From Aureobasidium sp. EXF-3400 (Eukaryota; Ascomycota; Dothideomycetes; Dothideales; Saccotheciaceae): a stretch of DNA of 64,000 nucleotides. Positions 1 through 11,801 of this stretch are shown here, piece after piece. The position numbers and the translations under genes were made by a program. Each line of letters opens with the position of its first letter. Position 1 is the first letter of the stretch. Where the stretch lies: the NCBI GenBank assembly GCA_024195585.1, contig SWBL01000174.1:40196-104195 (forward strand), given 5' to 3'. The notes beneath the pieces were generated by a model. The model was not told the origin of the DNA. It did no database searches and saw only the letters and a program-made list of their open reading frames with translations.

Positions 1-85
1 ATAGACATAAGTACTCTGGTTCGTCCTGAAATTCGACGCCTCTACTGGGGGCTCATTCTCTTCAAACACACTCTTTTGAAACACC

Positions 86-2049
86 ATGGCGCCCGTTTTC
101 TCTTCCCTGACTCGCTTGACAGCAGTCATTTCTTCTGTGCTTCTTCTGTCGGCTGACGTGGTCCTCGGTACCACTACTCGTGAGAAGACGCTCACTGGAA
201 CCTACGACTACATCATCGTTGGTGGCGGTGTATCAGGCTTGGTTGTTGCAAACAGACTTTCGGAGAAGTCGCAAAGTATGGTCTCCTTGTCTTACTGAAC
301 AGAAGCTCGACTGACGATGATCAGAATCTGTTCTCGTCCTCGAGTATGGTTACAATGACAACTCAACCAAGACTCTGTGGCCTTATTATGGTACCGCTTA
401 CAATGATCCTGACATGTTCGAGATCAATTGTACCCCTCAAAAGAATCTCCAAAATCAAACTTTTGTGGCCTATGCCGGTAAGGTCCTTGGAGGCGGTTCC
501 ATCGTGAACGGTATGGGTTACGACCGTGGTACTCAACCTGATTATGATGCTTGGGGCGAGCTCGGTAACGATGGCTGGAATTGGGGCAATTTGCTTACCT
601 ACTTCAAGAAGGTGAGCAGCTCGTAGCCATGCTGTCACAGTAGAGGGCTTATCAAGCAAACAGAGTAGCACTTTCACTCCTAATAAGAAGGAGACTCTCG
701 ACAAGTACAACTACACCTATGATCTGTCAGCTTATGGCAGTGGACCCGTTCAAGTCTCTTTACCTGAGTGGCAGTATCCTGAGATGCCCGCCTTTTGGGA
801 TGCCATGGACGAGATGAAGATTAACAAGGTGCAAGAGGGTGCTCTTGGCGAGCCTGGACACTTCTGGGTCCCTGCCAGTACCGACCCCAAATATCAGACA
901 AGATCCTCGGCCCGTACTGCTTACTATGATCCCATTGCTTCTCGCTCCAACCTCAAGGTCGTTACTGGCGTTCAAGTTCAAGAGATAGTCTTCGCGACTC
1001 TGACTGCCAAAGGTGTCAGGCTGCTTGACAGGGACACTGGTAAGACCTATACTGCTTACGCCAATATGGAGCTCATTCTCGCCGCCGGTGCCATTCACAC
1101 TCCTCAAATTTTGCAGCTCAGTGGTGTAGGTCCTGCCAGCGTGCTCAAGGAGGCAGGTGTCAAGGTCAAGGTTGACCTTCCTGGTGTCGGAAATAACTTC
1201 CAGGACCACCCTGCAGCGTACCTGATGTGGAACTTCAACAACGACACAACTCCCAACACAAACTCTTTGACCAATAATGCAACCTTCAACGCCACTTCCT
1301 ACGATCAATACGTTGCTAACAAGACTGGTCCCTACACTCAAGCTCACGGCAACGGTGCTGCGTTCCTGCCTCTCTCGAAGATTGCTCCGGACACTTACAA
1401 AACAATCGTGAACAGGCTCACTTCCCAAAACGCTGCTGACTATCTTCCTGCCATGTACTCTGATTACCCTGAACTCGTTGCTGGTTACGAAGCACAACGC
1501 AAGATCCAGGTTGAACAGTTCAACTCTGTTAATGCCTCGATGTATGAATTCTCTTTCCAGGGTGGTGGTTTTGCTATCACTGCTCTTCAGAAGCCTACCA
1601 GCCGTGGTACTGTCTACCTCGACCCGAAGAACCCTTACGGCGAGCCGATCATCGATTATCACGGTCTCCAGAACCCTGTTGACATGGACCTTCTGCTTGC
1701 CAGCATTCGGTACACTCGTCAGATTTACAACACCACTGCGCTCTCCGTCTTCGAGCCTGTTGAGCTCACCCCGGGCACTAAGTACCAGACTGATGATGAG
1801 CTCAAGTCGCAGATCGCATCTGGTCTTGTGTTACCCACCTTTGCTCATCCTGCTTCATCATGTGCTATGATGCCGAGAAATCTCGGTGGTGTTGTCGACT
1901 CTGGCCTCCAAGTTTATGGTATCAAGAAGGTTACCATTGTCGACGCTTCCATCATGCCTCTGATACCTGGTACTCATCTTCAAGCGACTGTCTATGCTGT
2001 TGCTGAGAAGGCTGCCGATATCATCAAGGCTAGACACGGCGCGCTTTAA
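86..2049 (+). CDS. Secreted GMC (glucose-methanol-choline) oxidoreductase
   Basis: Three exons fit the frame: 86-275, 325-611 and 664-2049, giving 620 residues. The first about 28 residues form a signal peptide (hydrophobic run ending VVLG). An FAD-binding Rossmann motif follows (YIIVGGGVSGLV, near residue 45), and exon 2 carries the GMC signature (GKVLGGGSIVNGMGYDRG). The C-terminal part has the active-site His of FAHPASSCAMMP and the second His of IPGTHLQATVYAVAEKA. Several N-x-S/T sites in the middle agree with secretion. Enzymes of this family oxidise alcohols or sugars using FAD and often release H2O2; the substrate cannot be read from sequence. Secreted aryl-alcohol, patulin-synthase and versicolorin-B-synthase types are the closest in style. 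Both introns begin GT, end AG and are about 50 bp. The start is the first ATG ahead of the signal peptide. Confidence 0.9.
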
Positions 2050-2781
2050 TGAATCATCAGAGAGAGGTTCGGTGAGATGACGCCCTTCCACGGCTGTTGA
2101 GATGCAATATATTCGCTTCTGTTTGTTGGCTTTGGCATTAATTGACACACTTTATCACAACCCAAGAGATATTGTTTTCTTCTGCACTAGTTCGCTCACT
2201 TACCGTAACTCTATCAATTACTGAATACCGCGATATTGAATGCGGCGTAAGTCATTGATTAAAAGAGAATTGCGAATTGATGAAACAAATATGTCGGGTC
2301 GATCGTCGGTATATGATGCGGGTGGTGGGGTCTTGGCATTGTCGTTGGAGGATCTCGTATTCTGACTTCTAGAAGGCTTTCTTAGGTTCATATGCTGTTG
2401 TGATCTATATCATTCTCTTCCCGCTGGTCAGCACATGCAGAATGTACCACTTGGGTCTTCTCGACCTGTCTCATCGTAGCAGAATCGGTCAAAGAACGAT
2501 GCACACATGCGGCCGATTTGGTCTTGGCGACGGGCCCAACCACTCCTTGATGCAAAACTAGAGATAACAAGCATCATCAGGGCCGACTCATGGGCCAACA
2601 GGGCTCAGGGCTCCTTAAGTCTCGAGTGCTCTCTCTTGGACGGCCGCGATCAACTCGCGACTGTCTTATTGATCCGTATCATCCAACATGAGCCCTATCC
2701 TCGACTGAAGCCTATCCCTTGTGCTTGCGTAAGGGCGACTGAACGAATCTCGGAAACGTTTTGGCCAAGAAAGGCTCGGAT
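2050..2781. other. Intergenic stretch, nothing recognised
   Basis: About 730 bp holding the 3' end of the GMC gene and the upstream region of the arylsulfotransferase-like gene. Only short open frames without codon bias or recognisable motifs are present on either strand. Confidence 0.6.
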
Positions 2782-4670
2782 ATGCATTATGCTGCATTGC
2801 TGCTGGTCCAGCTATCGCTACTCACAGGTTACACCCTAGCAGACGACGTTGGCTTTGACTACGATGCTACAGATTTGACTGCTTGGGAACACGATTATGG
2901 CCACTACCCCTACCGAACGTTCGAGTCTACCGACCTGACCCCTCCAGCTGTGGCACACAAGATCGATTCCCCGGTATGTCAGGATGGCCTGCTGACATTC
3001 CTTACACCTCGAGGTACCGCAGTCAACGAAAGCCGCGGTATGGTAATACTCGACGATGAAGGAGAACTTGTATGGATGCAAAAGACGGAAGGACAACCCT
3101 ACAACCTTGATGTACAAACGTACCAGGGCGCTCCACACTTGACCTACTGGCTAGGCGATGACACTGTTGGAGGTCATGGAGAGGGAGACTATTACCTGCT
3201 AAACTCATCTTACGATCTGGTTGCAAAGATCTCTGCCTTGGGCGACCTACGTGCCGATTTACATTCTTTGAGCCTTACACCAAACGATACCGCCATTATC
3301 ACTATCTATGAACAATATGAGAAAGAGAAGGAAGGAAGACTGGAATACATCTGGGATTGCCTATTTCAGGAGATCGACATAGCGACCAACAGCCTCATCT
3401 TCCAATGGCGTGCTTCAGACTATCACGATACGTCTGAGTCATATCATGATCCACGCTACGAAGAGGAGGGTGCGACCAATCACACACATTGGGATTGGTA
3501 TCACCTCAATTCTGTCGAGAAAGACGACTTGGGCAACTATCTTGTCTCAGCTCGGTACACACATTCTATCAGCTATATCGATGGTCAGACTGGTGACTTG
3601 ATCTGGACGCTTGGAGGCAAGCGCAATATGTTCACGTCCGATGACTACGCCTTCGATTTCTCATCTCAGCATTTTGCGCAATTTCACTCAGTTGATGATT
3701 TTCCGAGTTTGGTCGCAGCCTTGGGTGCTAGTCAAGAAGGCATCACCACACGCTTCATCAGCCTGTTTGACAACAGAAACGATGATACTTGGGATTCCGG
3801 ACTGGCTTCGAGAGGACTGCTCCTTGCTGTTTCATATCCCACCCATCCTAATCCTGATGGCAAGGTCAAAAAGAACGACTACAAGGCACGTATCGTCCAT
3901 GAGTATCTTCATCCCAATGACTTGGTTGCCGACAGTCAAGGAAGCCTGCAGGTTGTTCCTGCCGCTGATGTCGATCAAGATCCAAGCATTTTGATCGGTT
4001 GGGGTGCGCGATCAGTATGGTCTTCGTACTCTTCCTCGGGTAAGCTTTTGTGCGACGATCATTTCGGAACAGAGGCTGCCATACTCAATGGATCTGTCCA
4101 GTCCTACCATGTGATGCGGTATCCCTGGATGGGGCTGCCGAGCGAGCCTCTCTCGATTGTCTACAACTCTGATCGAGACAGCCTCTCTGTGTCCTGGAAT
4201 GGAGCTACTGAGGTTGTTTCATATGCGCTGCAGCACAATGATAATAGTGGCGACTACTATGCTGATTGGGCCTATATCAGCATCACTCAAAAGGAAGGAT
4301 TTGAAACGGAGGTGGCTATCGGCGGATGCGTGACCCGATATGTACGTGTCATTGCGTTGGACGTCGATGAAAACGTGCTGGGTGTCTCGGACGCGATGGA
4401 GCTGCCATTCACGACGGTGAGTAACTTTCCTCAACACTGTATACATTGCGCTGATGAGTTGTTCAGAGATTCCATTGCGACGAGATCAATAACATGTACA
4501 TCACCTCAGATGGCAGGACTCTCTCCGCAACACCCGTGGCTTTGATAATGGCCGCCATGTCTTTGACAATGTTCTCGATTCTGGTCTTTGAGAGTTGGCG
4601 CGGGTACAAAGCATGGCAAAAGAAGAAGGAGCATGCGTACTATCGCTTGGAGGTCGACCCATATCTTTGA
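2782..4670 (+). CDS. Arylsulfotransferase-like (ASST) protein, signal peptide plus C-terminal membrane anchor
   Basis: Two exons, 2782-4416 and 4467-4670, encode 612 residues. The start is the ATG before a clean signal peptide (MHYAALLLVQLSLLTGYTLA). The body shows the fungal ASST pattern: WTLGGKRNMF followed by FSSQHFAQFHS, and a long beta-propeller-like region with WDWYHLNSVEKDD. A Pfam Arylsulfotran_2 (PF14269) match is expected from these. The bacterial relatives move sulfate between phenols; the activity of fungal members is unproven. The second exon adds a hydrophobic helix (ATPVALIMAAMSLTMFSILVF) and a short Lys-rich cytosolic tail, so the protein should be a type I membrane protein. 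If the 50-bp intron is retained the frame shifts and stops at 4545 before the helix. It lies about 730 bp downstream of the GMC gene on the same strand. Confidence 0.85.
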
Positions 4671-5060
4671 GCAGGAAGGGTCAACATTGGTGTTTTTGTT
4701 TTTGTCTGGATGTCATATACCCCTTGATTTCAGTAGTTTAGATACGTAAAGCGGCATGGATAATGGACTGTTCTGCTAGAGTGTGTTGTTCCAGATTTGG
4801 TTGGCAGCGGAGGTGAGTCGTCACTTCCATATGTAAGCCAGTGGCGCGTCATGGGTGCCTGCTTGCACCTTCCATCGAACACAGATCGTTCGTTGTTGCG
4901 CGCTTCCCCTCACTTTTCACTTCTTCCTCTCTCTCATCATCACAACATTTCCCTCTAGTCAGATCACCTTCAGCTCCAATCTGTCCTCATCTCCGCATTC
5001 CTTCTCATCATCGCGAAAATACACTGCGTCTCTGTATTGTCCACTCTCCTTTCAACAAAG
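4671..5060. promoter_or_regulatory. Upstream region with pyrimidine-rich leader
   Basis: A 390-bp gap before the 902-residue gene. The part from about 4905 to 5050 is strongly CT-rich (runs such as cttcctctctctcatcatc), as is usual for transcription-start regions of filamentous fungi. No TATA box is clear. Confidence 0.4.
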
Positions 5061-7829
5061 ATGCAGAAGTTCGAATTCAACACTTCCCCGTCCAAAGACC
5101 TCTGGAAGGAGATTCTCGAGAAGCATCGCGAGAACAAAGAGGAGGGCGATGATGAACTCTGGGCTATACGACATTCTCTCATGCGTAAGAAACCGCCCGC
5201 CATCATTCTTCCTGACCCAGGCTGGAAAAAAGTCAAACCTGCCCGCGGCCAGATCTTCGACGTCGACAAGCCCCCCGAGTTGCCGTTTGCTTGCAAATGT
5301 GAAATATGCTGTGCTCAGTACTTTCCGGCTACCGTTCATGTCATCGATCAGGAGGCGCGCCAACTCGTCTCGTCTCTCGTCCTTGACGCTCGTCAAGATT
5401 TGACTTTCCTGCGCGAGGTCCTCACTGACCATGCCGACTTCATCGTCACGCGCTGGAAGAAGAAGTCGCGTGAGAAGCGTTCTGTCTTCTTGTCACAGAA
5501 TGTCGACGTTTTCGACAAAAAGTTCGCCGCCATCCATCTACTTCACATGCGCAGCAGTCCAGAAAATTGCGACTTCAACTCTGAGCTGATGCGGTCTTTG
5601 CAAGGCGTCAACGACCCAAAGATGAAGGAATGGCTCTCTCAAGCTCTTCACGGTAGCAGGCTTGCCAAAATGATCTCGGCCTATCAAGACACCTGGCTCC
5701 TGCCCTATCTCGACTCGGACATGCTCAGCGAAGACCCGTCACTCCTACTTGCTCTACTGCACCACCGCACTATCCATGAACCCGAGGACTGGATCTTGTT
5801 TGACGACATGAACGCTGATCTAGCTGAGCGCTTCGGTATAATCACACAAACCTTCAACGCTCATTGCGTCGTCATGCAAGGACCTGATCTCGGAAAACTG
5901 GTCGAATGGAATGCCGAGCAAGCACATCGCCACCAGATCATCGGTTTCACCAAAGCCTACACCATTTTCCAGGCTCAGCAGAGGATGATGGCCTTTCTCC
6001 GCAAGTTTGTTGCGGGTCTCCTCGATGAGGCCAACGAGCCTCCAGTCCAACAAGTTCACCCCAAGTGGGATCAGCTTGTCAGCGCCGGCTTTTCTCGCAT
6101 CGATCCTAGCTTCGCATGGTCTACCGAGTCGGCTAGACCTTTCTGCAGCCCACCGAAATTCGATCCAGTCGAAATTCACGAGCTCGCCAAGTCACGCCAT
6201 CGTGTCCTCAAAGATCACATTGAACTCCTCCAGACCGATCCCGCCTACGTCCAGCATCATGCACGAGCATACAAAAATGCTCTGTTCCTCGAGACAATGA
6301 AGCATGGTGACAAGTGGCCTCACATTGTCGACCAGGTCTTCCTCCACCCCTTGCTAAGAGAATGTTACTGGCGCCAGATGCTGTATGAATGTGACAACAT
6401 GGAGCGTGCCTGGTTGGCATCTGTCGAAACTCCATCCGAAGCCACTCGAGCACTCGACAACGATGTAAGTTGACTGACGTAATCGGCAGAAGTCGTGAAT
6501 TGTTGCTAACCCTTTGCTGCATAGGCAATCCTGATGGTCCAAGATCTCTGTATAGAAATGCTTGCTGTCTTCATCAAGCTCTCAAGCGTAATATATCAGC
6601 GTGGCTTCGAGCGCAACTTCGAGTTCACTAGCAGCGGTCGTAACCATCATCTCAACAGAAAGTTCACCACTAAAGACTGGTTCCCACATGATATCTTGTA
6701 CTGGAGTATCAGTTGCATGGGTCATGATAAATATCGCCCTTTCACAATGGACCCCTCTCTGAACTTCAGGATCATCGATTACATCTGTCGTACAGATCCC
6801 AAAGAGGCTTCGCGTATGGACCAAAACCTTGTCGATGAGCTTTCCGATATGGCTGCTCTAAACACAATCAGCACTAACATCCAGTGTCTTCCATCGTTGA
6901 ACAGAAAGCGCACTTGTAAGCTCTCTGATGAGGAAACCGAGAGCCGGGCGAATTGGATCAAGAAGAGCAACAGTGCCAAAGGTCCGGCTATTGGGGATGC
7001 TACTGCGAAATATCTGGACGACTTCTACACAAAGCACCCTTGGCCCAAGGGAATGAAGAACGAGCAATGGTTGAAGCAAGCAACTGCATCTCGTTTTTCT
7101 TTGAATCGATTCTGGCAGGCTTTCAGGTCACAATGGGCAAAAAAGCTAGGCGAAAATGGGGTTTGGTCAAGCAGTATCGACGAGGACCTCGACCTGATGC
7201 GTGCTCATGAGAGCGAGCAGTACCGTGTAGAAGTTGCAGCTGAAAGAGACGATGTCCGCTACCAGGAGTACAAGCGCCGCATGCATGAACAGAGCCAGTC
7301 TGTCGCTCCTGCCGAGATGCAGACTGTTTGGGGTGACGAAAATCAGGCTCCATCGCTTCTGCAAAGCAGCAACAAGACCAGGCGTCAAAAGAAGCCGGAG
7401 GTATCGGGAACATCGTCCCAATCACCACTACCCACTGCTTTGATCCCGCCTTCCAAGCCCCCAGCTCCTCTCAGTCTTATTCCCGTCAAGCACGACAACA
7501 TGACAATCTTCCATCACATGTTTCCATCTTGCGGCGGGGAATCGCAGCGTTCTTTTTCATGGCAGCATTTCTTGAGCGCCATGATCGATGCCGGTTTCTC
7601 CATCCTGCAAAGTCAAGGCAGTGCAATCACACTCAAACAGGACGAGGAGAGATGTGAGGGTGTTAGAACGATCGTTGTTCACCGCCCGCACCCGTCACCC
7701 ACCATCAATCCCATCATGTTGCGTAGCATTGCCAAGCGCATGACTAAATGGTTTGGCTGGAAGCGTGAACTCTTTATTGAGAGGGGTAAAGAGAGGAAGG
7801 AAGGTGATGTTCATGGTTCAGAGGCTTGA
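5061..7829 (+). CDS. Large uncharacterised fungal protein, 902 aa
   Basis: Exons 5061-6464 and 6525-7829 join in frame (intron gtaagt...catag, 60 bp). I do not recognise a named family. The N-terminal half has a Cys-rich patch (ACKCEICCAQYFP, near residue 85), a basic stretch (RWKKKSREKR, near 135) and a run reading WLLPYLDSDMLSEDPSLLLALLHHRT that I associate with a widespread family of uncharacterised filamentous-fungal proteins. Residues about 720-790 are low complexity (Pro/Ser/Lys), and the last 100 residues form a compact domain (SFSWQHFLSAMIDAGFS ... VVHRPHP ... MLRSIAKRMTKWFGW) whose layout resembles small RNA-binding or HicA-type alpha/beta folds, which is inference. No signal peptide or membrane helix. 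The ATG at 5061 is the first in frame; an in-frame TTG lies 24 bp upstream and is not used. Confidence 0.8.
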
Positions 7830-9854
7830 ATCCTCGATCGGGCGTGATCCGCGAGTTGCCGACCGAGGCCAAGATCGTCGGATGTCTCTGGTACGACCCC
7901 GTATCATCCATTCTGGCAGCGATATCATGTTCAGCATGCCTTCATGTTGGTATGTGGGTCGCTGAGCAAGCTCTTCTAGCTTTGCTATTCCTGATAACAT
8001 GGCTTTTGCTCCTGCTGTTCCAGTATTTCGTTGCTTCACAATAGAATAATTCAATCAATGCTTTCTTCCAGAATCCTTCGTCCGATCGTTGACTCGACAA
8101 AGAGACCCGTGATACGTGAATAGAGCGGGCAACACATGTAACAATATCTACTGATAAAGCCACTTCGCCTCATTGTTCTCTACTGGCTCATCGTCCAGCA
8201 CAGAGAACTAAATCTGTGTCTATCAAAATATTCTCTTGTCGCCAACAGGGTCATACCCAAGACAGAAGTTCGGAAGCGGACATATCCTACTAGGCCAGAA
8301 GTCGTGTCATCCGTAATTCCCGGCGCGCGTGCAGTACGCGTTCACTCTCTTTGCATGCCTCTTAACAGCAGACCATCGCTGACACCCGACATACCCTATC
8401 GCATCCAAGAAATGTCGCATCTACAGTAGCAAGACATGGTCTCACTCACGGCTCTTTGCCGCACTCAACGTCGTGTCCGTGAGACAAAACGAGGACTTCT
8501 GCGTTGGACCGCGGTTGCAAACGCCGTCTCATGACGCTCTGCCGTCGACGTTGCAAGCTTCTCTACGACAATGTCTCAAAGACGTTTGCAGACTCGATGC
8601 TGAAGATCGCGGGTCATGGCATGTTCAATTGTCCGTTTCTTTGGCTCCTCGTACGGTTGAATGGAAAAACACTGCATACAGGACAAAGTATCGGCCATGG
8701 TAGAGGTCAATACACGAAGCAGGATGCGGAAAAACAAAATATGCCATGCCTTACCAAGAGTTGGCACGTTTTGATAGATGTAGCTCTCAATGGCGAGCGC
8801 GCCGACAATGGGAGGCTTTAGGATCAACCAAAGTTCCTGAGATGCAGGCACAGCCCTCTATCGAAGGACTGGCTTCTACTAAGATTGAAGATCTTCAGGG
8901 CATGCAGTGTTGATCGATGGATTCGGTTACCTGACAATATGTTGAGCCTGTGAAAGCTGGGTTACTGATCATTTTGTCAAGCCATGCCTTGCAAGAAGCA
9001 CATTGATGCATACTCTCGTGAGCTAAATTCCAGATCCACCATCACGAACAGAATCGACGTCATGATTCAATGGCTTTCTCGAGAGTACGGGTTGCTGTCC
9101 AGGAACGCGAGCAAAACACGAAGATGCCAGGCGACAGAACGCAAAGAGGAGTAGAAGTCACAAGTGTCTCCAATTGGATACCAATGCTACAGAATCCTAC
9201 GACCGTACGTCCCACCTCCACACATTACTCGGCCCGTCGCTCGAGCATCCTCCGCGTTTACCAGTTCCTCAAGTTGACGACTTGGAATGCAACCCCGCGA
9301 TCGATAGCCGCTTGCACCCGGGTCGTATTTCCAGATGCCTAGTACTGACTAGATTGCGCCCATGACGAGCCCAAGACATGCTTAAAACCAAAAGATCCTG
9401 CGCGTGTGGAAATCTTCCGCCAGATCTCTGCTCGCAACGGTCTAAAGATAGCGATTGTGGCATTTACCTTTGGCATGGTCCCTTGGCGCACGGCCAACCC
9501 TAATCGCAACGGCTAAGTTCAAAAAGCTACTGACACCTGGGGAAAGCAGCAATGGTATACTTTGTACCAAGCCATGGCAACTCAATGTCGACAAAAATAG
9601 TTTGAGACCGTACGAAAGACCTCTCTTTGATGTCATATGTGGACTAGCCATGGGAAAAGAACCTTTTTGTCGTCCCGCCTTCACGAATACGGGCATGCCG
9701 CAATCCTTCTTCTCCGCTATCCTGCGCTTGCTTGATGCAGCCCTAGAGGATTGGGTCTTGGTGAGTACGAGCGTGCCGGGCAAAGCTTCCGACTTTACCA
9801 TTGATATGCTTCATCCAAGATGTGAACTCTGGTGAAAGATTTTGAGGTGAGTGG
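7830..9854. other. Long intergenic region, no gene supported
   Basis: About 2 kb. Both strands contain only scattered frames of 60-126 codons, several opposed on the two strands (for example around 9442-9835), with no domain, no splice pattern linking them and no codon bias. The last part is the promoter of the wall-protein gene. Confidence 0.5.
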
Positions 9855-9861
9855 TATATAA
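9855..9861 (+). promoter_or_regulatory. TATA box of the But2-type wall protein gene
   Basis: The sequence tatataag sits about 100 bp before the ATG at 9957 and is followed by a CT-rich leader (tcgtttctcttttcccatcag). Strong TATA boxes in fungi often mark highly or variably expressed genes, which fits a cell-surface protein. Confidence 0.55.
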
Positions 9862-9956
9862 GAAGGCATCCTCGTCTGGCAATCGTTTCTCTTTTCCCAT
9901 CAGCAGCATCAAGCATCTTCTCCCTCTATAGTCATTCACTCAACTCCTCGCTCAAG

Positions 9957-11801
9957 ATGAACTCCATCAAGGCCGTTTCGGTCCTCTCGTTCCTCACCAC
10001 CCTCGCTACTGCTTGGCCCATGAACACCACATCCACAAGCTGGGATTCTACTTCTAAATGGAACGAGCCTACCACATCTTCAAGCTCCTCTTGGATCTCT
10101 ACTGAGTCTTCGAGCTCATCCAAGTGGGAATCGAGTTCCAGCTGGAAGCCTTCTAGCAGCTCGCAATGGCAATCCTCTTCGTCTCCTAGTTCCTCTTGGA
10201 GCTCGGCCAGTTCTTCAAGCTCCTCAGTGGTGAGCTACGCTTGCAATCCCGCCCACTCCTACCCTGGTGGAGCTTCTTGCATCTCAACTGCTGGCCACTT
10301 GACTTTGGTCAGCCCTTCGCCTAGCCCCAGTAACTACACAACTTACACGACAACATACACAACTGATTATGTGACGTACTGTCCGGAGCCTACAACAGTC
10401 ACGATTAACAGCCAGACGATCACTGTCACAAAGGCTACGACTTTGACCGTTCCTTGCCCTTCGTGTGTCAAAACTGCTACCGTTACCAAGCCTGTGAATG
10501 CCGCCAGCACTACCCCTGCTCCTAGCGCATCTGCCACTGGCTGTGTTGCCACGTACAACACCTGCAGAACCACACCTGTTGATGGTCTTTCGGCCAACCA
10601 GGCTTATTGCGCTTCTCAGAACGCAGCTTGCCAGGGTGCTTGCTACGCAGCCTACAATACCTGCAGAGTCACCCCCGTTGATGGTCTCTCTGCAAACCAG
10701 GCTCAGTGTGCTTCTGAGTACGCCAGCTGCCTTGGCGAGAACCCCTTCGGCTCCAGTGGTCTGATCTCCTCTTTCATCCCTTATTCTGCCACAGCAAGCT
10801 CTTCAATGATGCCTACCACCTCTACTTACACCGAAAAGACGACCTACACCACGGTTTTCACTACCGACTACGTTACTGTGTGCCCCACCCCAACTGTTGT
10901 CACTATCAACAAGCAGACCATCACTGTGACCGCATCTACCACCCTCACAGTTCCTTGCCCTACCACTCAGGTCAAGACCGACACCATCACAAAATCCGTG
11001 GTTATGACTCCTTCACCTGTTCCTGCTAGCTCGAAGCCCGCTCCTCCTGCCAGCTCGATGCCCGCTTCTCCTGCCAGTTCGATGCCCGCGTCCTCAATGC
11101 CCGCATCCTCAATGCCCGTTGCTCCTGCCTCCACCATGCCTGCTTCTGGAAGCACCTGCGCCCCTGCCCAGACCGTCACTGTTACCCAGTATGTCACTGT
11201 TTCGAAGCAGCAGGAAACTTCCATGGCACCCTCTAGCGCTCCTGCCTCTTCCATGCCTCAGTCCAGTGCCCCTGCTTCATCCATGAAGCCTTCCAGCGCC
11301 GCTTCCTCTGCCGTCACGAGCTCCAAGCCTGCTTCCTCTGCACCTGCCTCGTCCGCACCTGCTCCTTCCGCCTCCGCAACTGGCAAGTGCCCTCTTGACC
11401 TCAAGGCCGGCGCCTACGAGTACCCTCACGCCCTCCGCGTGAACGGCGTCAACGGCTACAACATCACCGTCAACAAGGACACCAAGACCGACGTCGGCTT
11501 TGACATCCCCCAGGGCGATGCAGGCAAGACCTGCAGCACCTACTTCTCCCTCCCCAAGGCTTCTGATCTCGCCACCTCTGGCTACAGCTTGTCTGGTTCT
11601 GGTATGATCGATGTCTCCAAGGATGGCAAGGTTGTTTACAGCTTTGCTCCCCAGCCTGGCAACGCTTATTTGATTGAGTCTGGTGCTTGCGCTGCTGGAA
11701 AGTTTGTCACTTATACTTTCAGCACTGCTGACTCGGTTGATGTTAACCTGTTCAATGACTACAACCCTTGTGCTCTTGGTGCTTTCGTCACCGTTGCTTA
11801 A
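9957..11801 (+). CDS. Ser/Thr-rich cell-surface protein with But2-type C-terminal domain
   Basis: Single exon, 614 residues. A signal peptide (residues 1-19, ending ATAWP) is followed by a Ser/Trp-rich stalk. Then come two copies of a Thr-rich module (TTYTT...TTDYVT.CP.PT.VTIN.QTITVT..TTLTVPCP), and between them two tandem Cys modules (YNTCR.TPVDGLSANQA.CAS). A Pro/Ser/Ala segment has short SMPAS-like repeats. The last about 140 residues (from CPLDLKAGAYEYPHALRVNG to FNDYNPCALGAFVTVA) match the layout of the Ubiquitin-3-binding But2 C-terminal domain (PF09792), including FDIPQGDAGKTCSTYFSLP. Fungal proteins of this type are secreted or wall-bound; the family name comes from a yeast interaction and says little of function. 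There is no C-terminal hydrophobic GPI signal. Heavy O-glycosylation is likely. Confidence 0.85.
   Translation: MNSIKAVSVLSFLTTLATAWPMNTTSTSWDSTSKWNEPTTSSSSSWISTESSSSSKWESSSSWKPSSSSQWQSSSSPSSSWSSASSSSSSVVSYACNPAHSYPGGASCISTAGHLTLVSPSPSPSNYTTYTTTYTTDYVTYCPEPTTVTINSQTITVTKATTLTVPCPSCVKTATVTKPVNAASTTPAPSASATGCVATYNTCRTTPVDGLSANQAYCASQNAACQGACYAAYNTCRVTPVDGLSANQAQCASEYASCLGENPFGSSGLISSFIPYSATASSSMMPTTSTYTEKTTYTTVFTTDYVTVCPTPTVVTINKQTITVTASTTLTVPCPTTQVKTDTITKSVVMTPSPVPASSKPAPPASSMPASPASSMPASSMPASSMPVAPASTMPASGSTCAPAQTVTVTQYVTVSKQQETSMAPSSAPASSMPQSSAPASSMKPSSAASSAVTSSKPASSAPASSAPAPSASATGKCPLDLKAGAYEYPHALRVNGVNGYNITVNKDTKTDVGFDIPQGDAGKTCSTYFSLPKASDLATSGYSLSGSGMIDVSKDGKVVYSFAPQPGNAYLIESGACAAGKFVTYTFSTADSVDVNLFNDYNPCALGAFVTVA
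10327..10984 (+). repeat. Duplicated coding modules in the wall protein
   Basis: Two diverged copies of a Thr/Val-rich module (about 10327-10470 and 10822-10984) flank two tandem Cys modules (about 10540-10650 and 10640-10730). The copies agree over most residues but differ at many third positions, so the duplication is old and held by selection. Confidence 0.7.

Noticed and set aside
760..1662. 300-codon minus-strand frame opposite the GMC oxidoreductase
   Set aside because: It mirrors strong codon bias of the real gene, has no domain, and crosses the GMC catalytic exon; a shadow frame.
7826..8044. 72-codon hydrophobic frame just after the 902-residue gene
   Set aside because: It overlaps the stop codon of that gene, lacks an ATG and has no splice signal.
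9442..9835. Opposed frames of about 120 codons on both strands
   Set aside because: Both cover the likely promoter of the wall-protein gene and neither has coding character.
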